From NCBI GenBank assembly GCA_963780635.1, contig CAWACW010000014.1, positions 320,368 to 384,367 on the forward strand: a stretch of DNA of 64,000 nucleotides, written 5' to 3'. This DNA is from DATEPR01 sp963780635. Its GTDB lineage: Bacteria; Actinomycetota; Actinomycetes; Mycobacteriales; Pseudonocardiaceae. How positions within the stretch are numbered: the first letter of the stretch is position 1; each line of letters starts with the position of its first letter. The position numbers and the translations under genes are program-made. This document shows positions 37,675 to 44,846 of the stretch, in pieces. A model generated the notes under the pieces. The model ran no database searches, had not been told where the DNA came from, and saw only the letters and a program-made list of their open reading frames with translations.

Positions 37675-37740
37675 GCCGCTGATCACCATGTCGCTCGGGA
37701 CACCGGCGCCGCTGATCACCATGTCGCTCGGGACACCGGC
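37675..37740. repeat. Exact 33-bp tandem duplication
   Basis: Two perfect copies of a 33-base unit beginning GCCGCTGATCACCATG lie head to tail, in the gap between the SDR and the MarR gene. The perfection suggests a very recent slippage event. No gene is read through it. Confidence 0.85.
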
Positions 37741-37783
37741 GCCGCGGGTGGGACACGACGCCTCCCTGTCGGTCGGTCCGCCG

Positions 37784-38275
37784 TCAGATCCATTCATCGC
37801 GTGGCTCGGCCAAGGGCTCGCCGCCCGCCTCGGTGAACGCCTCGAGCGCCTCCACCAGTTGCGTCCGGTGCTCCAACGGCATGCGCGCCACGATCCGCGA
37901 GATCTCGCGCCGCCGCTGCTGCGTCACCCGCGTCACGATGCGACTGCCGGTACCGGTCAGGTCCAGCACCACCTCCCGGCGCGAGTCCGGGTTGGTCTGG
38001 CGATCCACCAACCCGGCAACGAGCAACCGCTCGACCATGCGATTGATCGTCGACGGATTGACACCCAAGTGGTCAGCGAGCATGGACTGCTTCATCGCAC
38101 CGCGCGTCCGCAACACCACCAGCAGCCGAAACTGCGGAATCGTGATCGACTCGTCCACCGCCGCGAGCGAACCGGCCGACACCGCGATCAGCAACCGCGA
38201 CGCGGTGACCACCGCATCGGCGACCGTGTCAGCACCGCCACCTCGCACCGGGTGTTCGAATCGCGCCCTCGCCAT
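37784..38275 (-). CDS. MarR-family transcriptional regulator (locus 3, downstream copy)
   Basis: A 163-residue winged-helix protein nearly matching the product of 21052-21546: FRLLVVLRTRGAMKQSMLAD, HLGVNPSTINRMVERLLVAG, LVDRQTNPDSRREVVLDLTG. I start at ATG 38275 (MARARFEHPVRGGG). It keeps the place that its paralogue has downstream of an oxidase, but here only fragments of that oxidase remain upstream, so it may be an orphan regulator that still acts on the other loci. Confidence 0.85.
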   Translation of the reverse strand: MARARFEHPVRGGGADTVADAVVTASRLLIAVSAGSLAAVDESITIPQFRLLVVLRTRGAMKQSMLADHLGVNPSTINRMVERLLVAGLVDRQTNPDSRREVVLDLTGTGSRIVTRVTQQRRREISRIVARMPLEHRTQLVEALEAFTEAGGEPLAEPRDEWI

Positions 38276-38465
38276 ACCTTGAATTTGTACCGGATTGGGA
38301 CGCCGATCGCCTGGTAGCGCCCGCTCGCCACACGAGTCCATCACGCAGTGTCGTCATGCCTGGTCAAGGCATCACGACGAGCGCCCGGGCGACTACGCCC
38401 GCCCAGGCCCGACGTCGCGGCACGTCGAACCCTGCCGCGACGTGCGGGGCGGCTGGATACGGCGG

Positions 38466-38506
38466 CCGCCGGCGGTGATCCCGCTGACCAGGCAGGATCA
38501 CCGCCG
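38466..38506 (-). terminator. Hairpin kept from the lost oxidase locus
   Basis: GCCGGCGGTGATCC (38466-38479) and GGATCACCGCCGGC (38493-38506) form a perfect 14-bp stem. The loop CTGACCAGG resembles the TTGACCAGG loop of the 22478-22512 hairpin, and the position relative to the oxidase end is the same, so they share ancestry. Confidence 0.6.
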
Positions 38507-38529
38507 GCGGTGCCGCTGGGACGGGACGG

Positions 38530-38735
38530 AACCCCGTGCACGATCGACCAGGCGGACATCTACGCATGGCTCACATGCACCAGGCTGTGGCAGCGTGCCA
38601 CCTCCGGACCGTGACATCACGGCAGCTCGACAGGAGGACTCACTGACTCCGCGGAGAGCCAGGTTCGTCCGGTGGGCGTCGCCAGGGCGACGTGCGGGGT
38701 CCGGGTGACAGCCGTACAGGCGCACAGCCGGTAGT
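38530..38735 (-). pseudogene. Relic of a third multicopper oxidase C-terminus
   Basis: The last bases translate as VARCHSLVHVSHA, a stop, then MSAWSIV, against VAHCHNLMHEDHAMMFPWSIV-type endings (split here) of the two intact oxidases; further upstream PDPARRPGDAHRTNLALRGV parallels PDPGHPDDVSKEDLTALDPS, in another frame. Most of the gene is deleted. The order MarR, hairpin, oxidase relic, palindromes, MarR matches locus 1, minus the membrane protein. Confidence 0.65.
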
Positions 38736-38834
38736 CCCATGTGGACATTCGACCGTGTCCGACGCCTCAGACATGCTCGTCGTCCCTTGTCACCGACCTT
38801 GAACCGGCCACAGCGAGTACCGTCGGCCGATCGC

Positions 38835-39046
38835 TTGTCCACTGCAAGCGTATTCCTTGCACTGGACAAGAATGGGCCCGATTGCCACAGGGCACACCCC
38901 GCGATTTGGGGGGTCGACGCCCCAAAAAATGGGGGTCCACATCCAGTGGTGATGCACTATTCGTCCACTGACGTCCGATAACGTCGATTTTGCCGGAGTC
39001 TTGCCTCGCGTAGCACCGTTGCATAATGCAAGGTTTGTGAGTACAA
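38835..39046. promoter_or_regulatory. 13-bp palindromic sites of the decayed third locus
   Basis: TTGTCCACTGCAA (38835-38847) and TTGCACTGGACAA (38857-38869) are again 22 bases centre to centre. TTGCATAATGCAA (39019-39031) is a perfect palindrome just before the MarR start at 39054, followed by a TTGTGAGTACAA half-match at 39035-39046. Their arrangement copies that at 24854-25380. Confidence 0.6.
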
Positions 39047-39053
39047 CATATAC

Positions 39054-39620
39054 ATGGCACGAGGAAGCGGTACTCGCTCGGGCACTGGAGATGGCGCGGT
39101 AACCGCCACCGCTGTGAACGACGCGGTGTCGACAGCGTCGAAATTGCTGGTCGCCGTGTCCGCTCGATCCATTGAGTCGGTCGACGAGTCGATGACACTC
39201 GCCCGGTTCCGCATGCTGGTCATGCTGAGCGTGCGGGGTCCACTCATCCCTTCGGTACTTGCCAACCATCTCGACGTAACCGCAGCGACGGTGACGCGAA
39301 TGATCAACAAGCTGGTCACCGCAGGCTTGGTGAACAAACAACCCAATCCCCTGTGCCGGCGAGAGGTGGTCGTCGGACTCACGGCGGCCGGCGCCGGCGT
39401 CGTCGCCAGGGTTACCGAACGACGACACCACGAAATCACTCGAATCGTCGGCAGAATGCCGGCGCGAAGCAGGCGGGACCTCGTCACGGTACTGAAGGCG
39501 TTCAACGAGGCGGGCGAACAGATGCCCGCCAGCGCCACCGCCGGATCTGCCGAGGTAGACGGATCCGAAGAATCGGGCTCGCTGTCCACATCGGATGCTC
39601 TGGTCGAGGCTGTGCGCTGA
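39054..39620 (+). CDS. MarR-family transcriptional regulator (locus 3, divergent copy)
   Basis: A 188-residue winged-helix regulator paralogous to 25388-25900. FRMLVMLSVRGPLIPSVLAN, HLDVTAATVTRMINKLVTAG and LVNKQPNPLCRREVVVGLTA form the DNA-binding part. It has a longer acidic C-terminal tail (about 20 extra residues, ending TSDALVEAVR). The perfect palindrome 23 bases before its ATG suggests autorepression. With the MarR at 37784 it brackets a decayed oxidase. Confidence 0.85.
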   Translation: MARGSGTRSGTGDGAVTATAVNDAVSTASKLLVAVSARSIESVDESMTLARFRMLVMLSVRGPLIPSVLANHLDVTAATVTRMINKLVTAGLVNKQPNPLCRREVVVGLTAAGAGVVARVTERRHHEITRIVGRMPARSRRDLVTVLKAFNEAGEQMPASATAGSAEVDGSEESGSLSTSDALVEAVR

Positions 39621-39631
39621 CCGACCTGGGT

Positions 39632-40745
39632 TCACCCATCGTCACTGGTCTCCGGTGATGTGAACAACGGGCTGACGGCGGTGTCCGTATCGGACTCGGT
39701 GAGCAGCAGTACCTCGTCGCCGGCCTGCAGTGGCGTCGACCCGGTCGGCGGGACCAGTGCGCCGTCGCGGTTGATCATGCTGATCCACGCGCCCTCCCCC
39801 AGCCCCAGATCGGCGAGCGTCGTACCGTCGGCCGGGGAACCGGTGGCGACGACGTGGCGGTGCAAACCGGTGGGCTCCTCGCGAAACCGCATGCCCAGCG
39901 CCCACGGCTCCGGACTCACGACCCGCATGGGCACCCCCGACCGCCGGGCCACCACAGGCGCCAGGCCGCCCTGCACCACCACCGAGAAAGCCACTACGAC
40001 GACGACCACCTGATAGAGCCGATTCGCACCGGCGACATGCGCGGACAGGATGTAGGTGCCGAGCAGAATCGGCACCGCGCCTTTCAACCCACTCCACAGG
40101 ACGAAGACACGTTCCCCCCGGTCCAGCCGCACCGGGACCAGCAGCAGACCGACCAGCAGCGGTCGCACGACCAGAGCCAGCACGACGGCCAGCGCGAGAC
40201 CGATCAGCCAGGCGTTGCCGTGGGCCAGCCCGGCGAGGGACACGGTCAGCCCGAGCATGGTGAACGCCACGATCTCGGCGAGACTCGCCAGCGAGGAGTG
40301 GAACCGCTCGATCTCGGCCTTGTAGGGAGCCCGGATGTCACCCACGAGGATGCCGGCGACGAACACGGCCAGAAAGCCCGATCCGTGTGCCAGTGTCGCC
40401 AACCCGTAGATTGCGCCCGCAGCCAGCAGCGTCCGCAACGGATACAGAGCCGCGTTCGGCAGCGGCAGTCTGCGCATGGCGATCGACAACAGGTACCCGC
40501 CCGCGACACCGACCACAGCGCCGACGACCAGCTGCAGGGCGAAGTCGAGGACCCCGGCGCCGACCGCGCCCCAGCCGCCTGACGTGCCTGCCGTCAGCAG
40601 GGCGGCCATCGCGGCGATGCCAACGGGGTCGTTGGCTCCGGACTCACCCTCCAGCACGGTGCCGGATCGGCCCGTGATCTCGCGGCGGCCCAGCACGACC
40701 GCCAGCGTGACCAGCCCGCCCCGGCTCTCCCGCAGCCACTCCCAC
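39632..40745 (-). pseudogene. Cation/proton antiporter (CPA1/NhaP2-like), N-terminus missing
   Basis: The recognisable protein begins at VVLGRREITGRSGTVLEGES and GANDPVGIAAMA, which in full-length CPA1 antiporters lies after about four or five helices. The remaining helices and the C-terminal TrkA-C-like domain (TTLADLGLGEGAWISMINRD, LQAGDEVLLLTES) are present. Upstream codons to 41137 stay open but encode low-complexity Arg/Gly/Pro sequence with no membrane helices, so the first half has been lost by deletion. Without it transport is very unlikely. Bases 40746-41375 otherwise hold no recognised gene. Confidence 0.7.
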
Positions 40746-41375
40746 ACCACGTCGTCCGGCCCGACGGCCGAGAACCCGACCAGTTTCCCCGGCGCACCGT
40801 AAGCTCCTGTCTCTGATCGACCCTGGCCGGGCTCGGCGCACCACGCCGTCCCGGCCCGGGCCGGGACGCGAAGTGGCTTCGGTCCGCGATGTGGCTGATC
40901 GCACGATGACCGCATGGCCACCGTCCAGCGGTGTGCCCGCCCGTGATCCGCGTCGCTGAGCACGGCGTCCCCGCTGGCGACAGGGTCGCCGACGCCATAG
41001 CCAGACACATCTGATTGGCGCTCGGCGACCGTAGGCGGCTCGTGACCACGACGGGCATTCCACCGGCCGTCGGACAACCCCTTACCGACGTACGTCCGTG
41101 CTGCCGGAGGGGTACCGCGGGGAGCAGATTGGGGCAAACGTATGCGCCGATCTGCCCTGAACTGCGCTCAACGCCTCTGGACGAACCTGCGCTACCTGCG
41201 GAAGTCGTATTTTCGAAGGTCGGCGCACTGTGACATCAATGGTTCACATCTATGGGCTCTTCCGAGTGTGACGTGACCCCGTTGGGTTGATCCGCCTCGA
41301 GTGTGAGTCTTGCGGCCCACAGTGTGGGCAGGGAGGCTGAACCGGCCCCGGTTCGGTAGAGACTCATTACTCAGG

Positions 41376-41750
41376 TCAGGCGACCAGACTGGTCAGGTCG
41401 CCCAGCTCGTACAGGGTCTCGAACTCAGTCGGTGGCCAAATCGGCACACTGGGAGTATCGCGTGGATACCCCTCAACGGCAACCACCCGCACTGTGTTCG
41501 GCACATTGTCGAGGAGATGCAGGAATTCAGCCCGGACCAGCTCGTCACTGAGCAGTTCTTGGTGTTGCAAGGTGTCTCGCATGGCGAGTCCGAGTGGATC
41601 ATTGCGCGCGGCCAGATCGAGTCCATAGTCCCGGACTCCCATTCTGGCGAAGTCGGCCGAGCCGCGCTGTAACGCGATCAGTGCCGACGACTTGCCCGCG
41701 CCCGGCGGCCCGGTCACCGGAACGACGCGCGAGACGATGTACTTCGACAC
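41376..41750 (-). CDS. Adenylate-kinase-like P-loop protein, probably truncated
   Basis: A 124-residue protein from GTG 41750. IVSRVVPVTGPPGAGKSSAL contains a good Walker A, and VVAVEGYPRDTPSVPIWPPT matches the nucleoside-monophosphate kinase lid/Arg region. Family members are usually 180-200 residues, so the C-terminal part seems missing. At its 5' end it abuts a methyltransferase fragment on the other strand, so it lies on a rearrangement junction. Catalysis is doubtful. Confidence 0.5.
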   Translation of the reverse strand: MSKYIVSRVVPVTGPPGAGKSSALIALQRGSADFARMGVRDYGLDLAARNDPLGLAMRDTLQHQELLSDELVRAEFLHLLDNVPNTVRVVAVEGYPRDTPSVPIWPPTEFETLYELGDLTSLVA

Positions 41751-41764
41751 GTCAGGCGCGTCGA

Positions 41765-42000
41765 CCGATTGGGCGGCAGCCGCGGTCGTCGGGGCAGCAG
41801 CCGCGAGTGGCGAACCTTGGCGATTCGGCATCCGTCGCGGCGACCTCGTCACGTATCTGACCTCCCGGGGCCTCGATGTCGACGAAGACGTCAGCGTGTC
41901 CGACCTGGCGGACCGCTACCTGCGCGATGCGAGCGGATCGATCGCGGGCCGCCCATGGAGCTTCGGCGGCTTCGGATTGGCCCGTGTGCCCGCCATGTAG
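41765..42000 (+). pseudogene. C-terminal fragment of a SAM-dependent methyltransferase
   Basis: The frame ends in SGEPWRFGIRRGDLVTYLTS, RGLDVDEDVSVSDLADRYL and FGGFGLARVPAM. This resembles the tail of the leucine-carboxyl-methyltransferase-like/TIGR00027 family. The SAM-binding domain is absent: before about 41765 the sequence is antisense to the P-loop gene. It is a leftover of a deletion next to the trypco2 operon. Confidence 0.55.
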
Positions 42001-42066
42001 TCCGGCTAACGAATATCGCGGCGTGGCCGATAGTACGGACGTCACGCGAGAGGAGCAGTGGAAACG

Positions 42067-42372
42067 ATGCCACAGATCGGACTCGGTGAGGTGATCGCAC
42101 AGTTGCGCGCCGAACTGTCGGAGGCGATCGCCGCAAGATCCGCCGATGCCATCCAGTTTCCAGTAGAAAATGTGACTGTTAGTTTTCAGGTCGGCGTCAC
42201 CAAAGAAGGCGACGGGGGTGGCAAGCTTCGGCTTCATGTACTGGAGCTGAGCGCGTCCGGCAAGTACTCCAGGGAAACGATCCAGACCGTCAACGTCGAA
42301 CTGGGTCGTCCGGTCGACCCCTACGGCCGTCAGATCTCGGTCAACCAGACTTCGACGTCGAAACCAGGCTGA
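42067..42372 (+). CDS. Trypco2-domain protein
   Basis: A 101-residue protein, MPQIGLGEVIAQLRAELSEA, followed by an amphipathic strand region (FPVENVTVSFQVGVTKEGDG; KLRLHVLELSASGKYSRETI) and QTVNVELGRPVDPYG. This is the layout of the trypsin-co-occurring domain 2 described in NTP-dependent conflict systems, where it is thought to link a protease effector to a sensor. It is placed 10 bases before the trypsin-like gene. ATG 42067 is preferred over GTG 42058, which sits too close to AGGAG (42051-42055). Confidence 0.75.
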   Translation: MPQIGLGEVIAQLRAELSEAIAARSADAIQFPVENVTVSFQVGVTKEGDGGGKLRLHVLELSASGKYSRETIQTVNVELGRPVDPYGRQISVNQTSTSKPG

Positions 42373-42382
42373 CGGCAGCCGA

Positions 42383-44047
42383 ATGACCGTTTCACCGCGG
42401 CAGCGCGTCGTAGAAGTCCTCCAAGACGTGGGCACGCAAGATGATCCCCGGTGGAGTCTCGGGTCCGGATACCGGATCGGCGGGCCTTGGGTGTTGACCG
42501 CAAACCATGTCGTGCGGCCGGGTGCCATCGTCGTGCGATGTCTTGGTGCCACCGATTTTGCCCCAAAACAGGAGTGGCCTGCGACTCTGGAACTGTCCGG
42601 CGACAGCGAAACCTGCGACCTCGCACTACTGAGGCTGCCCGCCGAGGCTGGGAACCCACCGGCGGTTCCGTTCTCTCGCGTGGACCGGAACAACGTCGCG
42701 TCGACACCTGTGGAAGGCTGCGTGGCAATAGGTTTTCCACGCTACCGTGCGCGGATTACCGCTCCCGAGCAGACCGCTCGTGACACGGCGCAGGTAAACG
42801 GCTGTATTTCACCCGGCGACTACCTTGATTCGGATATGCTCGTACTGTCCGTGGACCGTCCACCGACCATGGTGCAGACGCAGCTCGACGCCGAAATCTC
42901 ACCATACGACGGAATTTCCGGTGCAGCGGTCACTGTCGGTGGGCATCTGATCGGAGTGGTCAAACATCACCTCGCCAGCGACGGCGGGGCTTTGTCCGCG
43001 ACTCCGCTGACCCATCTCATCAAGTTGACACAAGAGTCACCACCTGAACTTCAGCGGTGGGAATCGGCACTGAACGTTAAAATCGATGCGTTGCCGGAAC
43101 TGCCGGAGCCGATACCCAGGCCGCTGCCCCCCGCCATCGTCACGTTGCCCACCCGCCGATCCACCGAGCAGATCGTCGCACTCGTGTTGCCGAGTCTGGC
43201 CCGGCTGCGCGCGGCACCGGCCGGGTCCCTGGCCCGCGACGTGACCCGCCAAGCGGACATCAATGGGATGTGGCCGAGCCTGGTACTCGTGCCCGGCGGC
43301 CTGGTGCCCGCCCCAGTAGCATCCGAATATCGGACAGCGCGCCGGCAACTGGACGAGGTTCGTGAGGCACTGCGACTGCCACCGGACCGGATTGTCATCG
43401 CCCCGGGAGCCGATGATGTCAACCCGTTGCTATACCAGGACAGCGTCCGCGACCAGGCAGCCGAGTCGTCGCCGCTGGTCCCGGGAAAGTGGGCGCACCT
43501 GTTCGACATGCTCGGCGAGTTCGCGACGCCGGCTGCCGGCAGGCCGACGGCGGAGCAGCCGTGGGCGTGGTGGGAGAGCGCGGAGCTCCGGACAACCGTG
43601 GCGGTCTTGAACTCCACCGTGTACGACACCGATCAGGTCCACTCGTCCAGGAGTCGGCGGCTGGGTCGCGACCAGCTCGACCAGCTCGCGCAGGCGGCCG
43701 CGGCACGGCCTGCCGGCGATTGGCTCCGCATCGGCGTCATGCACGACTCGCCGGCGTTCGGTACCGAAGCGGCACTCGCCGACGCGGACCTGCTCCTGGA
43801 GAAACTAGGTCACTACCTACACCTGATCGTCCACGGTCAGCCCCGGTCCTACCGTGAGCGACTGAGCCATCTCGGCTCGACGGTCGTACTGGCCGCCACT
43901 GACAACCCGTCCGGTGGTTATCTGCTGGTCGATCTCGTACGACGGCACATTGCCTTCGGCCGGGTATACGACCCGCACCGCGCAGGCTGGACCGGCGACA
44001 CCGATCTTGGTGACCGGCCGCACGCGTCGTGGCGGCGGCTCGGCTGA
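42383..44047 (+). CDS. Trypsin-like serine protease with a C-terminal accessory domain
   Basis: A 554-residue cytoplasmic-type protein with no signal peptide. The trypsin-like fold shows GSGYRIGGPWVLTANHVV (His42), ETCDLALLRLPAEAG (Asp79) and SPYDGISGAAV (Ser179, with GxSG in place of the usual GxSGGP). After a Pro-rich linker at about 235-255 a further domain of roughly 300 residues follows (IVALVLPSLARLRAAPAGSL; AHLFDMLGEFATPAAGRP; HLIVHGQPRSYRERLSHLGS), family unknown. Together with trypco2 it is the effector pair of a conflict module. Its stop lies 22 bases from the end of the convergent ubiquitin-like operon, so the two may function together. Confidence 0.8.
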   Translation: MTVSPRQRVVEVLQDVGTQDDPRWSLGSGYRIGGPWVLTANHVVRPGAIVVRCLGATDFAPKQEWPATLELSGDSETCDLALLRLPAEAGNPPAVPFSRVDRNNVASTPVEGCVAIGFPRYRARITAPEQTARDTAQVNGCISPGDYLDSDMLVLSVDRPPTMVQTQLDAEISPYDGISGAAVTVGGHLIGVVKHHLASDGGALSATPLTHLIKLTQESPPELQRWESALNVKIDALPELPEPIPRPLPPAIVTLPTRRSTEQIVALVLPSLARLRAAPAGSLARDVTRQADINGMWPSLVLVPGGLVPAPVASEYRTARRQLDEVREALRLPPDRIVIAPGADDVNPLLYQDSVRDQAAESSPLVPGKWAHLFDMLGEFATPAAGRPTAEQPWAWWESAELRTTVAVLNSTVYDTDQVHSSRSRRLGRDQLDQLAQAAAARPAGDWLRIGVMHDSPAFGTEAALADADLLLEKLGHYLHLIVHGQPRSYRERLSHLGSTVVLAATDNPSGGYLLVDLVRRHIAFGRVYDPHRAGWTGDTDLGDRPHASWRRLG

Positions 44048-44069
44048 CCAGGCAGGCAGACACGGGACG

Positions 44070-44846
44070 TCATTCCACCTCTCCGCTCACCAGCTCGTCC
44101 GCGTAGGTACGCGCCGAATCCAGCAGCCCGTTGTACGCGCGGATGCGAATCGAGTCGTCGACGGCGACGTCGGCGTAGAGTTCGACCAGCTTGTGCTGGA
44201 CGGCGGCCTCGATGGCCGGTTCCAGTGCGACGATCCGCAGTGCGATGTCCAGCAGCACAGCGTTGCGGGATGTCAGCAGTTCCCGGATCGTTCCCGCGCC
44301 CTCGGCCTGGTTGCGGAGTCGGCTGCGCAGCACCGCCAGACACTGGCCGTAGAGGTTGTCGACCCAGTCGAGCAGCTTCGGCCGGAGTGCTTCCCATCGG
44401 CGGTCATGGCTCGCCGCCGGCTTCAACGAGCCCACCGTGTCGAGGAACTGCTGCCATCGCACGAGGTCGTTGACCATCTTGATCGGCGAGCCGACCTGCT
44501 TCTCCATCGGGTTCGCCCAGGTTGAGACCTTGCTGGCGTCGAGGTCCAGATTCGTCGCCTCGTTGGCGGCGATGTAGCCGTCGCTGATCCGGGAGATGAC
44601 TTCACGCACGGAGTTCGCCATGGTGAACGGGATGTTCACGGTCTTGCCGGCAGAGTCCTGGACCGCCAGGCGGACGGACACGTCGCCCCGTTCGAGCAGA
44701 TCCCAGTCGACCCGGACCGTGGGTTTCACACTGCCGCCGCGATAGTCGGCGACCAGTTCGACGGCGGGCGTCGGACCGGTCTCCGGGGCGACCTGTCTGG
44801 TCTGGTGTGTTGGTCCGAGAAAGTCGCCAGGCGATTCAAGACTCAT
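44070..44846 (-). CDS. Unknown protein, last gene of the ubiquitin-like operon
   Basis: A 258-residue soluble protein from ATG 44846, overlapping the end of the preceding gene by 11 bases. The N-terminal 90 residues look beta-rich (VELVADYRGGSVKPTVRVDW; DVSVRLAVQDSAGKTVNIPF) and the rest is helical (VNDLVRWQQFLDTVGSLKPA; LRPKLLDWVDNLYGQCLAVL). No motif is recognised. Its place in the operon suggests a substrate adaptor or accessory factor, which is inference. Confidence 0.6.
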   Translation of the reverse strand: MSLESPGDFLGPTHQTRQVAPETGPTPAVELVADYRGGSVKPTVRVDWDLLERGDVSVRLAVQDSAGKTVNIPFTMANSVREVISRISDGYIAANEATNLDLDASKVSTWANPMEKQVGSPIKMVNDLVRWQQFLDTVGSLKPAASHDRRWEALRPKLLDWVDNLYGQCLAVLRSRLRNQAEGAGTIRELLTSRNAVLLDIALRIVALEPAIEAAVQHKLVELYADVAVDDSIRIRAYNGLLDSARTYADELVSGEVE

